Source: Diplonema japonicum
Taxonomy: Eukaryota; Euglenozoa; Diplonemea; Diplonemida; Diplonemidae
Assembly: GCA_964019335.1 (NCBI GenBank)
Contig: OZ025652.1
Location: 620,001 to 684,000 of the forward strand
Reading direction: 5' to 3'
Length of the DNA: 64,000 nucleotides
In this document: positions 50,102-60,829 of the stretch, piece after piece
Position numbering within the stretch: position 1 is the first letter of the stretch
Layout of the letters: each line of letters begins with the position of its first letter
Notes under the pieces: generated by a model
Told to the model about the DNA's origin: nothing
Seen by the model: only the letters and a program-made list of their open reading frames with translations
The model's database searches: none
Program-made: the position numbers and the translations under genes

Positions 50102-50191
50102 TTTTTTCGACTATTCTGTGAAGCAGATGGAGTGGAGGGTGGGGAAAAAAAAAAAAAAAAGCTGTAAAAGTAATGAGTAAATGACATGCAG

Positions 50192-51364
50192 TTAGAACCC
50201 GTACTGTGCCTTAGCTCTACCCCTCACAGAGCGGAACTGCTCGTTAGCGTTTGCGACTTCGTTGCGCTGTGCAACCGCCTGCTGAGCGAGGTGCCTGCAG
50301 TGCGGATATAAGTCTCGTCAGGTGGACATACATTATGTGGTTAGGCGCCGTTGTAGCGTTGCCCAATGTGGTGGTGTAGTTCCTTGCTTGCTCCTGACCT
50401 GGCACGTTCAGCTTCTCTCTGTATTCAGCAAGTTTAGCATCTTGGTTGACTGCAATAACACCGGTTTGCACATCCGCTTCTTCCTGCATTCTCTGTTTAT
50501 ACTCCGCAAGGTCCTCGTAGTACTTCGTCCAAGCAGCTCGGGCGGCCTCTTCGTCTTCTTTTGCCTTCTCACTTCCCTCCTCACCTTTAGATACTGCTTG
50601 CCGTTCTTCAACAGGCTCCGGAGCTTTTCTGTTTTTGAACGTGAACTGCGCTCTCTGTAGTTTGGGAGGTTTTAAAGAAGAGAAAATGCCCCCCCCCCCC
50701 CCCCCCCCCTCACTCAGTGATTTGCTTTAAAATATTTGATTTTCCGGTCCAAGGTATAGTATTTGAAGTATTCAGCAGAAATAAGTAGAAGACATACTTT
50801 TATGGTTACGGGACCGGTCCGTGGCTTGGTGTTCACTGGTGTAAGAGATGTTGGCTTAGGTGGTGGTGGTGAGCTGCTTTGGCTTTCGTCTGGCATCAAC
50901 GAGGTGATAACCTCTGTTGCTGGTTCATCCTCTTCGTGTTCGTGGCCTGACTCATCGTCGTCGCTGCCATAGGCCAGCAGGGACTGGAGGCCCTTCACCT
51001 TGGCGAGTTTCTTTTTAGGGTTCTCCTCTGACCGCATCTCGGCAGGCTTCTCATCGCCGACGTTAAGGTTTTCCCGCACCTCGAACTCAGTAGTCCGTCC
51101 CTTGTCAACGTCATCAAAGGTCTCACGTGCCCTCTTCTTCGGTGCAGGTAGCAGTGCTGCAAGTCCCGTGCCCCGCACGCCCACGTCGTCGTCACGCAGT
51201 CTTTTACGCTCCTGTATCTCCCTCTCTAGATCCTCTGCCTCCCCATCCCCTCCTATTTCCTCGAGGAACGACATATCCACAACCTGCTCCACGTCTTTTG
51301 CCTTCTTCTTCTTCTTTTTCTTCTTCTTCTCCCCAACTGCGGGCAGCATCTCAGACAGCCCCAT
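50192..51364 (-). CDS. PRCC-like nuclear protein
   Basis: Exons 50798-51364, 50332-50654 and 50192-50294; 330 residues; introns 143 nt (phase 0) and 37 nt (phase 2). The N-terminal half is disordered and charged, with Lys-rich, Asp/Glu-rich and Pro-rich stretches and SLLAYGSDDDE. The rebuilt C-terminus HIMHLAQQAVAQRNEVANAN...KAQYGF matches the PRCC C-terminal domain ending in K-x-YGF. PRCC is a splicing-associated nuclear protein in animals. Unspliced reading loses this end, so the YGF tail supports the 37-nt intron. Intron 1 carries a run of 21 G. An exon upstream of 51364 cannot be excluded. Confidence 0.82.
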
Positions 51365-51522
51365 CTTCTTTTTGCGGGGTGTTGCCTTGAAGTATAATCA
51401 GTTTGTTTTTTTTTTTTTAAAGAAATTCAAATTCCTTTTTTCTAGAACAGGGAAAAAGAAAAAAAGAAAAAAAAAAGGAAAAAACTTCAGAATGGGCTAA
51501 AATAAACCTTTGCTTTGACTTT

Positions 51523-53922
51523 TCAGCTGCTCTTGTACTTGGCTGTAACAGCTTCAAGCAGCAAAATGAGTTCCGCATGCAACTCGGGATGCTGTGCAGA
51601 AGAGAGCGCGGTGTGTCGCGAGGCATCCTGCGTGTGTGTGCGGACGTGACCCCTAACCTTCAAACATACCAATAACACATCGCGAAGCAGAGTGCCTTCA
51701 GCAGGTGCAGGTGCAGAGGTAGAAGGAGGTGCAGGCACTGGTGAGGGTGTAGGCGAGGGTGGCTTTGCCGGGGTGCCATTCAGAAGGTCCATCCTCCTCC
51801 TCTTGACCACAGGAAGGACCTCTTTCTTAGCATCGATGACCACACCTGGTGGGTTGCACATTAACGGTGTTGACCTCTCGGTGTGCAACTGTAGGAACGT
51901 CTCAGGTAGCACTGCCTTTTTCGAATGTTTTGCAGTTAACTGTTTTTGTTGTTTGTATTACTTTCACCACCATACCTCTGCCAGTGACTGCCCCCCTTGA
52001 CCCACAAGCATGGTGTCGAGCCCAGCAGTCCCAAGGTACTTCTGCGTCCCTTTCACATTGTTCAGGAACACAAACGCACTCCAACTGTTGTCGTCAAGCT
52101 TCGGGAGCTTCAGCGCCGGCGGGCACCAGCTTGTTCCGATCTTCTCATCGTACCGTGACAAACGCCGCATCATCTTCGTGGCGGCCAGTGCTGCTGTAGG
52201 CCCTGTTGCGTGCACCATCCAAGTCATGAACTGTCCCACGAGGATCGTCAGATCAGCAGCAGGGAAGATAGGTAGCAAAGCAGATGAGATCTCGAAGGCC
52301 GACATGGTCGCCCTGTCAGGCGATGCCTCTTTCGCTGCGATGCATGCGTTGATTTTAGTCTTCGCGTGCTTCCATATTTGCTTCAGTACCTTTGCAACCT
52401 CGTCTTCCTTTGTCTTGAGGGTGAGCACAGGACACGTGCACTCCTGGCGTACTGCAGGACTTGTCAACGTCTGCACTGGCTCGCAGCACCCACACCCCTT
52501 GTCGCCGTAGGCACCTTCCCACTGGCAGGGCCGCAGTCGCACCACAGCCAGCATGCGTGCTGCGATGACCAGTGCCTCGTCGTCGCCCTCTGTCTTCTCC
52601 GCACCGAGCAGCCCAAGGATCTTCAACCACACTGATTTTCGGCTATGCAGCAACCACTGCAACACCTTCCTTGGCAACCGTTCAAGCACGGCAGCATCTT
52701 CCACAGTGTTCACAGCCTCCAGTTTTTCCATCAGAGTTTCTTTTGAACCCTCTGGGCACCACAACACCCTCAGTACGTGCTTCAACCTTTCTTGCTGATG
52801 TTTCTCATTTGCACCCAGCAGCAGCTTCGTTGCAGTTTCCTCAGCACTTGCCTTCCACTTGTCGCCCGACATATGCCGCATGTACCCCCACACTTCACAC
52901 GCAACGAGGAAGGATAAGGGCGACCCACTCCCGACAGCGCTATACAAGCACTCCTCTACCGAGTGAAGGTGTATACTCGGCATGTGTGTGCAAAAAACGC
53001 ATATTGCAACGGCGGCCATCGTAGAAACCGGAAGGGAGTCCTCAGCAGGGACAGCGTACGTCATATCTGCTGGGAGAGCATTGGGTGATGATGGGCTCAA
53101 GGCCAGCAGTACGTAGCGCACACACTGTGATGCTAGGAGCGAGGCCTCCTGCGAGTTGGGAGGGTTGAGAAGGATCCCACAAGCAGCCGAGAATCTCCCG
53201 AAGACGGTCAGGGTTTTGTCCGGGGCAAGCAGACCGCGAAGGAATGCCACCTTAGAACCGTGCTTCCACTCAGGTGCTTCTAGTGAAATTTTGACGCTTG
53301 TTTCGAAGACAGTTATACGGGGGCGCCACTGAGTGGTGGTCTCCCACGCGGGGTCAAGGAAGGGGTCCGCGAGCATCTTGAGCATGATAAAGGTTCTGCT
53401 AAACATGACGGGGGCTGACAGAGCACAACCCGGGAATGATTTCTCGATCGCTACTAACTGCGAAGAGTAGAACCTGAAGTGCACTAGCACAACGCCTTTC
53501 AGAGGTGCCTCGACAAGGGGCTTCGTGCTCAGCAGTGCAATCAGCTTGTCACAGAGCTCGTCCAACTTGCCCATGCAAAGGGAGATGATAGAGGTGACAG
53601 CAGGCCTCAAACTTTCATGAGGATGCCCTGCCGACTCTTTGATTATGTGCTGCAAGCACTTCATCCATAAGTGGTTCAGTGCCTTCCCATCGGTGCACTT
53701 TTCGCAAGCCACTTTCAATGCCTCCAAACAATCCGCAACGTCCTGAGGGCACGCAGCACCCCACTTGATATCCTGTATCGCCTCGCTCATCTTCTCAACA
53801 GATTTTAGGTCCAGCTCGCCTTCCGTTCCCTTCATCACGCCAATCACTTGCTTCACACTCGCCAGCTCTTCTACTCCGCGCGTCATGTCCGTGTCCATGT
53901 TGGTTAGTGGTGCAATAGGCAT
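51523..53922 (-). CDS. unrecognised alpha-helical protein
   Basis: Exons 51976-53922 and 51523-51939 over a 36-nt intron (GTATGG...AAACAG, in-frame TGA inside); 787 residues. Mostly amphipathic helices with a HEAT/ARM-like feel, a Cys cluster (CGCCEP...CTCP) in the middle, then a basic segment KRRRMDLLNG and a Pro-rich linker. A further 42-nt stopless stretch (51632-51673, GTATGT...CACACGCAG) may be a second intron, joining RDVLL to DASRHTAL and leaving 773 residues. No family is claimed. It ends 159 nt above the PRCC-like start. Confidence 0.8.
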
Positions 53923-54016
53923 TACATGTTCACCCCAACTGTGTGTAAATAGTACAAAGAGAAAGAGGAGGAAGTAAAATTATAACATTAAACTCTTAAG
54001 GGACATGTGTAGAGGG

Positions 54017-55123
54017 TTATGCCTTGCCATGGTTCCCAGACTCGCCGTCCCAGGCACAGGACGCGTACCACGGCGTGTGCTGAAGGGGCATGTTGTTGAA
54101 CACCTTAGAAAGGGCTGGGAGGCAACTCTGCCTGCGGGCCTTCATGTTCTTCAATTTTTGCAGCGAGTTCGACGACTGCGACTCAGGGAATGGGGCAAAT
54201 GGCGCACGCGCGTAAATAGGCCCCATGCGCGACATATTGGCAACCAGGAAGTTAAAGGCAATGTCGTCGCAGAGGAGTGAGTCGATCGTCTCGCGAAGCT
54301 GCGGTGCGGCAGCGTCGTAAGCTTGCCAGTAGCGCCTGTGGCCCATGAGTGCGCGTGGGAGGGCGATGGAGTAGACCTTCCTACCAGAGTCGTCGGTGTG
54401 GCGCGGGGAGTAAGCGAAGGTACCGGTCAGCTTCATGCCTGTCCTGCGTTCGGCCTTGTCGATAGCAGCTTGTTGGTCGGAGTGTGCACGCACATCCACA
54501 CCAATAAGCCTGTCTGGGGCAGACCGCCAGATGTCGAAGAGGCACCGTGCCCCTCTCGCCTTGACGTTCACGTCATCGTCCATGTTCAAGACTGCATCTG
54601 TCTTCACGCTGCGCCAGACACGCCACCTGTTGTCGAGCTTGTTAGCTGCCTGCGGCAAGATGCGGAGAGGCACAGATGTGGTGTGCGTGAGTGCCTCGAT
54701 GCTGGCAGGCACCTGCGACGCGTTCCCATTCCAAACAAGAAGTATTTCAGCAGCAATATCCCCCCACCCCTGCACCTCCTCAATGATGCCCGCTAACCGG
54801 TGGAACCTCTCGCTCTTCGGGTATGACATCAGGACTACCGTGAACCGTTCTGTGTCCGAAGGCAGTTTCTGCACCACACGAGGGTGATGTGCCTCGCCAT
54901 GCGTGTGGGTTGCTTGATGGTCCCTCGTTTTTACAAGCTTCTTGTTAACTCTTCTTTCAATCTCTAAATCTAATCGCAGCCTCTCGAGCTCTTCCTCTTT
55001 TACATCCCGCCTCATGCTCCCCTTCACAAGCCCCCATGTCTGCGTCCACAGCAAGATCACCACTACCAGCCAAAGCGTAATACAAGGGTTCAGCCCATTC
55101 CCAGAAGGGGTCTCTTTTGACAT
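54017..55123 (-). CDS. GT64 exostosin-like glycosyltransferase, type II membrane protein
   Basis: 368 residues from the ATG at 55123 (the frame is open 28 codons higher). That ATG follows a pyrimidine tract and CAAG by nine bases, fitting a spliced-leader acceptor. Short cytosolic tail, one membrane segment (ITLWLVVVILLWTQTWGL), a charged stem, then the EXTL2-type domain: FTVVLMSYPKSERF, LLVWNGNA, NKLDNRW and the metal-binding DDD in LNMDDDVNVKA (about 182), and a late CDDIAFNF. GT64 enzymes transfer N-acetylhexosamine; here a Golgi glycan role is likely, acceptor unknown. No intron. Confidence 0.87.
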   Translation of the reverse strand: MSKETPSGNGLNPCITLWLVVVILLWTQTWGLVKGSMRRDVKEEELERLRLDLEIERRVNKKLVKTRDHQATHTHGEAHHPRVVQKLPSDTERFTVVLMSYPKSERFHRLAGIIEEVQGWGDIAAEILLVWNGNASQVPASIEALTHTTSVPLRILPQAANKLDNRWRVWRSVKTDAVLNMDDDVNVKARGARCLFDIWRSAPDRLIGVDVRAHSDQQAAIDKAERRTGMKLTGTFAYSPRHTDDSGRKVYSIALPRALMGHRRYWQAYDAAAPQLRETIDSLLCDDIAFNFLVANMSRMGPIYARAPFAPFPESQSSNSLQKLKNMKARRQSCLPALSKVFNNMPLQHTPWYASCAWDGESGNHGKA

Positions 55124-55160
55124 CCCCCCAATCTTGAATTGAAAAATAAAAAAAGAAGTG
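55124..55160 (-). promoter_or_regulatory. probable spliced-leader acceptor of the GT64 gene
   Basis: Transcribed-strand pyrimidine tract (ACTTCTTTTTTTATTTTTC) ending CAAG at 55133, nine bases before the ATG. Inferred from position. Confidence 0.4.
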
Positions 55161-55270
55161 ACGTAACAGCATAAAACGGAAAGAATATAAATAAAGGCTG
55201 TTGACACTATGTGTAAATATGCAACTGAGGGAAGGGGGTAGTGTAACGGGGGTGTTTTTGCTTAAGGTTT

Positions 55271-55582
55271 TCATGCTGTTTTCTGCCACACGCTCTGTGT
55301 GTGGTGGGTGATTGTTTTCTTGTTTTTTTTTTCATTCTCTCCTAGCCATACCGATGCGGCAGCTTCGTTTTTGAAGCCGAACTCACTGCACGTCCCTATC
55401 CTCCACCCCTTGTCGATGTGCTGGGAGAGCGAGGGCCCGTTTTCCACGCGTTGCTGTGTAGCGTTTTACTCCACCCCATTCGTTCTCCTTTTCCCCCATA
55501 CTTGAAAACATCTCCTGTGGTCTTTGTTGTCAGCCCTCCACACGGGGATGTGCGCTGTGTTCTGAGACTGGCTGATCGGCAT
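55271..55582 (-). CDS. small three-exon gene, unknown product
   Basis: Found by splice pattern, as no exon exceeds 102 nt. Exons 55502-55582, 55352-55453 and 55271-55294; 68 residues. Introns 48 nt (55454-55501) and 57 nt (55295-55351) both begin GTATGG and end CACAG, phase 0. The ATG follows TTATTTTGTCAG by 18 bases. Protein begins MPISQSQNTAHIPVWRAD, continues RIGTCSEFGFKNEAAAS and ends SVWQKTA. Composition is normal and balanced, unlike the flanks. Family not recognised. Confidence 0.65.
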
Positions 55583-55600
55583 TGTGGTTCCCCCTTCGTC

Positions 55601-55620
55601 CTGACAAAATAAATATAGGA
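55601..55620 (-). promoter_or_regulatory. probable spliced-leader acceptor of the small gene
   Basis: TATATTTATTTTGTCAG on the transcribed strand, 18 bases above the ATG of the three-exon gene. Inferred. Confidence 0.4.
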
Positions 55621-55716
55621 AGTAGAATTGAAATAACAGACAACTACTTTTTTTTTTAAAAAGGGCTAAAAGACCCCTGAGATAAGAAACACTCCCTTTC
55701 CCCCTACTTTTTCCTT

Positions 55717-56427
55717 TTATGCTTTGAACATCTCCTTCAGCTCTGTTTGGGAATATTTTTCAGTTGGGCGTAGATTCTCGAATATAAGCCCTTCTATGGT
55801 AGGCAAGATGGGGAATTTTACAGAAGATTTCTTTCCACGACCTGGGTGGGGCCGTCCTGTCTTTGGACAGAAGTAGTATGTGTCGCCAAATTCACAGGTG
55901 CGGCAGGTGACGGAGGGGGGAGGCCGTTCTTTCTGTTGTTGTTGTTCTCGTTCCCTTTCCTTTTCCCGTTGTTCCCTTTCCCATTTTTGTTGGTCTCGTT
56001 CCCTGTCTCTGCGGTCTCTCTCTGCTTTTTCCTTCCATTCCTCTTCTTGTTTATATGAATACCATTGGTCCTTTGTGTAGCCTCCGTATTGCTGTCTTTC
56101 TCTTTCAAGTTTTTCCATTTCCAAGGAACGGGCATCGCTTGATCCCTTTGAACCCCCTTTCCAACCCTTCCCGCCCTGCGGCGCTGCGCCCTTTTTACCG
56201 CCCTTACCTCCTCTGCCACCGCCGCTCGGCATACCCCCATCTTTCTTCGCAATTTCCTGGAACGAAGGAGTTGGAGGCAGGGGGACACCCAGTCGATGGT
56301 TTGCTCTTATTTTGTCAATCCAATCTGACACGGCCCCTCTGTTGTTGGGTTCTAGCCTGTTTTCAAAGAAATCTTCTATAAGGCTTTTTGCGGAAGCCGG
56401 GAGAGTAATGCGCTTTAAGTCATCCAT
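55717..56427 (-). CDS. charged Gly-rich protein, unrecognised
   Basis: 236 residues, one exon. Helical N-terminus (MDDLKRITLPASAKSLIEDF), then Gly/Lys-rich low complexity (GGGRGGKGGKKGAAPQGGKG), then a highly charged Glu/Arg/Gln helix (about 95-170), then a CRTC...YYFCPKTGRPHPG segment that may bind zinc, and a structured C-terminal 45 residues. Basic Gly-rich plus charged helix suggests an RNA-associated protein, but this is a guess. Confidence 0.75.
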   Translation of the reverse strand: MDDLKRITLPASAKSLIEDFFENRLEPNNRGAVSDWIDKIRANHRLGVPLPPTPSFQEIAKKDGGMPSGGGRGGKGGKKGAAPQGGKGWKGGSKGSSDARSLEMEKLERERQQYGGYTKDQWYSYKQEEEWKEKAERDRRDRERDQQKWEREQREKEREREQQQQKERPPPSVTCRTCEFGDTYYFCPKTGRPHPGRGKKSSVKFPILPTIEGLIFENLRPTEKYSQTELKEMFKA

Positions 56428-56975
56428 TATTTCCCCTCCCCTTCACCTGTTTTTTGTTTCCTTTTTTTTCTTTCTTTTAAAATTCTAATTTGTACTTTGC
56501 TAGAATGGTAATCTCACAAAGAAGAAGAAGAAAAAAATACGGATAACAGAAGAAGAAATATTAAGGGGGAAAGAAACTAAAAGAAGAAAGAAAAAAGAAA
56601 GAAAGAAACAAAAGAGGGAACCTTGAGAGAACGGGGGAGGAAAGACAAAAAAAAAATCATAAAGTGAAAGACCCCCTTCTGCCCGGTCCCTTCCCCCTTC
56701 CTTTGTTAGATGATCCTGTAAAGATCATCATTTTCTCCCCCTTCCTTTTATCCTTTCCCCCAGTTTGCCAGGGGTTTTTTTTCTTGCTCTTTTAGTTTCT
56801 CCTTAAAAGAGTGAATAAGAAAACACACAATAACCTCACGCAACGGGTCCCTTGAACCGCGTATCCCTCACTTTCTTTCGCTTCCCCCCCCCCCCCCCCC
56901 CCCCTCGCAACTCAACCTCTTTACAACACTTTTAAACTAAAAAAAAAGTTTTTTTCCCCATTTTTTTCTTCTTTT
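56428..56975. other. low-complexity intergenic spacer
   Basis: A-, T- and C-rich runs (a C run at about 56886-56904). No gene recognised. Confidence 0.5.
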
Positions 56976-57782
56976 TTACCTCCTGCCCCACAAGAACATG
57001 AAGATAAATAAGTACGGAAGAAGAGAAGATATCAAAGGAAGCAGCATAATGAAGAGTGGGATGCAGAGCAACGCGAGGGTTGGGCTGAGCGAAAGGGGGT
57101 TGGGTTGGTGTTGGTGTCGTTGTTGCTGCTGCTGTTGCTGCTGGCGTCGGCGGCGAGGGGGGCCACCGAAATTCATGGTGAAGGCAGGGCCGCCACCAAA
57201 ACTAGTGAAGTGGACACCCCCAGGCATACCGCCACCCATGCCATGCGCACCCATCCCGCCAAACATTTCTCTGAAAATGTCCTCCGGATTGAAATCAGTT
57301 GGCATCCCTCCACCACCATTCATCCTTTCTGGGTCGCCGCCACTTGCATCATACTGATCTCTTTTCTTTGATAAGGTATCGTAAGCTTGGGTGACGATCT
57401 TAAATGCTTCTTCGCCCCGTTCTTCACGGCACTTGTCAGGGTGCAGACGCATGGCTAATTTTTTGTACGATTTACTTATCTCGTTTTCCGTTGCCGTTTT
57501 GCTCACCGACAGTATTTCGTAATAACATTTTGTCTTCAAGATTCTTTTAATCTCCTGTTTTATCACCACATTGTTGGTTGTGGGCGCTGCCCGTGGGGGA
57601 GACGACGCAGCAGGCTTCGCAGGTGCTTCCACAGGCGTCTCCACCCCACCTTTCAACTCCCCGCTGCGGAGCATCTTCACTGCACCCACCAAATCGCTTA
57701 ATTCAAAAAATTTCGACGTATCGATACGAGCCTCTCTCAGCTCCGACATCAACTCCTTTTGGGACATATTTTCAACCTCCAT
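56976..57782 (-). CDS. membrane-anchored DnaJ (J-domain) protein
   Basis: 268 residues, one exon. N-terminal SAP-like helical region (MSQKELMSELREARIDTSKF...), a Pro/Ala linker, then a J domain (about 84-146; YYEILSVSKTATENEISKSY, HPD at about 115). A Gly/Phe/Met-rich region, a poly-Gln run and a strongly hydrophobic C-terminal segment (about 240-262) follow. J domain plus C-terminal anchor suggests an Hsp70 co-chaperone on the ER or another membrane. The Gln run is encoded by a CAG/CAA repeat. Confidence 0.88.
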   Translation of the reverse strand: MEVENMSQKELMSELREARIDTSKFFELSDLVGAVKMLRSGELKGGVETPVEAPAKPAASSPPRAAPTTNNVVIKQEIKRILKTKCYYEILSVSKTATENEISKSYKKLAMRLHPDKCREERGEEAFKIVTQAYDTLSKKRDQYDASGGDPERMNGGGGMPTDFNPEDIFREMFGGMGAHGMGGGMPGGVHFTSFGGGPAFTMNFGGPPRRRRQQQQQQQQRHQHQPNPLSLSPTLALLCIPLFIMLLPLISSLLPYLFIFMFLWGRR

Positions 57783-58044
57783 TGTTTATTCCTTTTTATT
57801 TTCCCCCGTTTTTTTATATCGTGTGATCTGGGTTTTTTTTAACACAAACCCGAGGCACACGTGTTTCCTCCCCCACCTTTTTTTTTTTTTTTTTTAAATT
57901 GTCTGGAAAAAGTGGGGGGGGGGACAAAAAAAAATATCATTTAAAAAAAAAAGGAAATACATACATCATAGAATACTGGTGTTACGGGGGGAGGGACAAA
58001 ACAAAACAAAAAAACACTTTTTTTTTTTTGTATTTTTTTTTTTT

Positions 58045-59109
58045 TTACAAGATTTTTTTACTTTTCACCCCACGGGGCGTAATCGCACGGACCCGACGAA
58101 CTGCAGGGGAGTGTGACGCCCTTGCGGGGGCTGGCGGGGACCTTGATGCAAGGGCAGCACGTGAGAGCCTCACAGGCACAGGAGAAGTAGATGCAAGCCG
58201 AGGTGCTGGAATAGGACTTCTCGCCTGACTAGACAGAAACGCATCGTACGTAGGTGTAGGAAGCCTGACGACATCATGGTGGATGGGTGGGGAATGCTGC
58301 ACTGTCTCCTCAATGCAACACTGTATCCCAATAGACCTGATGGGCCACAGTTCAGAATTCACGTTGAATTCCGCAGCCCCGGGCATCTTTACTACTTCGG
58401 GCTTCGATGTTGTTATCCTGTTTTGTGTGTGGGTTGTTAATAATTTAAAATCATACCTCCCGCCCTGCAGTCGGGATGGTGAATACTGCAGAAGCCCCCC
58501 GTCAGCTTGGCAGGTGGCGTCGTGTGTCTCAACTCTGCGATCGCTAGAGTTACGCGCTTTTATAATTCTTCGCAAGCGGGAGTTTTCCATTTCAAGAGAC
58601 GCTTGTTTTTCTAATTTTCCTTTCTGGTATGTTATCTTGCTCTGCAAGGCTTTGTACAGCTCCGGTTCAGACAGAGGACCGCTATGGGTGTGGCATAGGA
58701 TTTCATAAGTTGTGTCAGCGTTTAAAGCAGCTTCAGACATTACAGTGTTGAGGGAGGTGATGAGTGAGGAGATGAGCTGGGCTTTGCTTTCAAGCTTTTC
58801 GTTGTGCGGGGGAGGGGGTTGTTTGTGGCTGTGTTTCATGGGGGTGGCGAGGTGTTGGTATTGGTGCGGGCGGCTTGAGATCAGAATGCTGTTTAATTTA
58901 CTAACACCATCGACAGTAGCGCTCATCGAGCTCACCATCTCGTGCACGAGGGCCCGTGTTGAGTCAATCTCGGATGTCAACCGTTCGTTCTCTTTTTCAA
59001 CCGCTTCCTTTTCCTCGTTGCATCTTTGCAGTTTTTTAGCAAGCTGGACGCTTAGCTCTCTTATCTCATTGTTTTCCTCTTTCAGCATTTCACAGTCATT
59101 TTCCGGCAT
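58045..59109 (-). CDS. coiled-coil protein, unrecognised
   Basis: 354 residues as an open frame, or 341 if a candidate 39-nt phase-2 stopless intron is removed (58418-58456, GTATGATTTT...AAAACAG); spliced reading changes GGRYDFK... to GGRITTSKP. The N-terminal 60 residues are a heptad coiled coil (LKEENNEIRELSVQLAKKLQ). The middle is helical; the C-terminus is Ser/Pro/Arg-rich and basic (PAPARASHSPAVRRVRAITP), typical of microtubule-associated tails. Function unknown. Confidence 0.75.
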   Translation of the reverse strand: MPENDCEMLKEENNEIRELSVQLAKKLQRCNEEKEAVEKENERLTSEIDSTRALVHEMVSSMSATVDGVSKLNSILISSRPHQYQHLATPMKHSHKQPPPPHNEKLESKAQLISSLITSLNTVMSEAALNADTTYEILCHTHSGPLSEPELYKALQSKITYQKGKLEKQASLEMENSRLRRIIKARNSSDRRVETHDATCQADGGLLQYSPSRLQGGRYDFKLLTTHTQNRITTSKPEVVKMPGAAEFNVNSELWPIRSIGIQCCIEETVQHSPPIHHDVVRLPTPTYDAFLSSQARSPIPAPRLASTSPVPVRLSRAALASRSPPAPARASHSPAVRRVRAITPRGVKSKKIL

Positions 59110-59186
59110 TTTCCCCCCTTTTTTTTAGAAGTTCGGAGGGAGGGGAAGAAAAAAAAAAATTGAGTTTTTTTTTGTTTTTTTTTGTT

Positions 59187-59405
59187 TTACGACTCCCCAG
59201 ATACAACGCGTCTCGATTTCATTATTTCTTGGACCTTTCCCAATCTCTCAGCGGCCTTCCCGGTCACTAGCATCTCCGGGGTTGGGAATTCGTAGCCCCC
59301 TGCCATGGGGCGTTTCAATGTATCCGTTCTAACGTACTTATTGCCACCTCTGTTGTTTAAAAGCTGTTTAGGGGGCGCCAGCAATGTGGTTGCGCGACGC
59401 ATCAT
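59187..59405 (-). CDS. small protein, possibly mitochondrial
   Basis: 72 residues. The N-terminus MMRRATTLLAPPKQLLNNRG is Arg-rich and amphipathic, like a mitochondrial presequence. The remainder is polar (KYVRTDTLKRPMAGGYEFPT). No family recognised. Composition is protein-like and it sits in order with other minus-strand genes. Confidence 0.55.
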   Translation of the reverse strand: MMRRATTLLAPPKQLLNNRGGNKYVRTDTLKRPMAGGYEFPTPEMLVTGKAAERLGKVQEIMKSRRVVSGES

Positions 59406-59574
59406 GTTTCTTCCCTTTTTTCTTCTTCTTTTTTTTTTTTTTTTTCCTTTCTTCCGCGCAAGAAGGGGGAAAAAAAAGAAGAAGAAAAAAAACTGTGCAC
59501 TTCAACACACGGTGGAAAGTGAGATATAGGACACTTTTTTTTGGGGGGAATAAAAAAATAAAAAATAAAAATAA

Positions 59575-60126
59575 TCAATTTTTCTGATTTGGAATTCCCT
59601 GAGGACCACTATACGTTGGGTTAGGGGGTGCTTGCATTACCGCCCCACCTTGTGCCATGTAGTCCTGTTTTTTTTTTTTTTTTTTTTTTTCTTCCCCTTT
59701 TCCCCCCCCAAAAAAAAATACCTTTCGCCAACTGTCTCCCCGTTCTCTGAGTTGTTGGTTCGATTCGTTCAAGCTTCGCTCTCGGAGGTACCAAGCTAGA
59801 CCAAACGTAACAGGGAACGTCCATAGTGTGCCCACCAAAGCCCTTCGCAACATTTCACTTACATGATATAATTTATTGTGGACTGGTGAACGAAAGAAGA
59901 ACCACAACCCGTAGCACGACCCCATGCACCCCGACGCATTCAGGGAGTGATACACCGCTGGGTTCTCCCAAGCGTGCTTCCGCGACATCATGGTACCGAA
60001 ATTAAACCCCTCTGTCGTGTTGTTTTGATATCCATAGAATGCACCCCCCATTTCTTGTTTTTTTTTTTCCAGCACTTCTCTTTGGTGCTCCAGCTGCCTT
60101 AACTCATCATCGCCTGCTCTGCTCAT
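59575..60126 (-). CDS. small membrane protein, unrecognised
   Basis: Start placed at MSRAGDDELRQLEHQREVLE (60126); the frame is open upstream through low-complexity codons. Proposed exons 59722-60126 and 59575-59664 with a 57-nt stopless intron (GTATTT..., poly(A), CAG); 164 residues. Unspliced reading inserts an improbable FFFGGGKGEEKKKKKKK. Short N-terminal helix, then FNFGTMMSRKHAWENPAVYH, one or two hydrophobic segments (GSCYGLWFFF; LVGTLWTFPVTFGLAWYL) and a Pro/Gly-rich tail. It could be a mitochondrial inner-membrane subunit, but this is not shown. Confidence 0.65.
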   Translation of the reverse strand: MSRAGDDELRQLEHQREVLEKKKQEMGGAFYGYQNNTTEGFNFGTMMSRKHAWENPAVYHSLNASGCMGSCYGLWFFFRSPVHNKLYHVSEMLRRALVGTLWTFPVTFGLAWYLRERSLNESNQQLRERGDSWRKVFFFGGGKGEEKKKKKKKQDYMAQGGAVMQAPPNPTYSGPQGIPNQKN

Positions 60127-60829
60127 ATTTTTTTTTTTAATTATTTTTTTTTGATTTCCTTCTCCCTCCAGTCCAACCCTCCTATATATATATATTTTTT
60201 TTTGTTGATTGTACAGGAACAACGAGAGAGAAAAAAAAGGGAGAGAAAGATGTCAGAATAAAAATAAAAAAGGCATTTCTTATGGTTGCTACACTAATTC
60301 GCATTTGTGCACAGTGAAGAATTTTTAAAAAAAAAGGGGGGGGGAAAGAGGGTTAGACATCCCTTTTCCAACCTCTTTCGTTCTTTTTTTCTTTTTTTTT
60401 TTCCTTTGAAGAAAAAAAAGAAGAAAAATTAACAACTAAAAAAAATATTAAAAAAAGGAACCTACTACCGGTTGCTTTTTTTTTTTTCTCCTCTCCTTTT
60501 TTTTTCTTCCTCCTCCCTTCCCCAGACATACCCTTCCCCCTTTCGTTGCCCTTTTCTTTTTTTTTAAAAAAAAACAGGGGCTTTTTTTTTGTACTCAAAT
60601 CCAATAAAGTAGTTTTAAGGGAGAACAAGAGGTTCGAAAGAGAGGATGGGGGAGGGAAGAAGAAAAAAAAAATACCTGAACCTAATAAAAAAGGAGGGGG
60701 AGGGATAGAGAGCGCCCAGAAGTAAGTCACGTAACAAAGAGCTAAACAGTCATCAACAGGAGGGGAGGGGTCAAAGAAAATCAACATAAAAAAATAAAAC
60801 AAAACAAAGGACCAGATAATTAATATGCA
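60127..60829. other. low-complexity spacer
   Basis: Homopolymer-rich AT sequence. No gene recognised. Confidence 0.5.
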
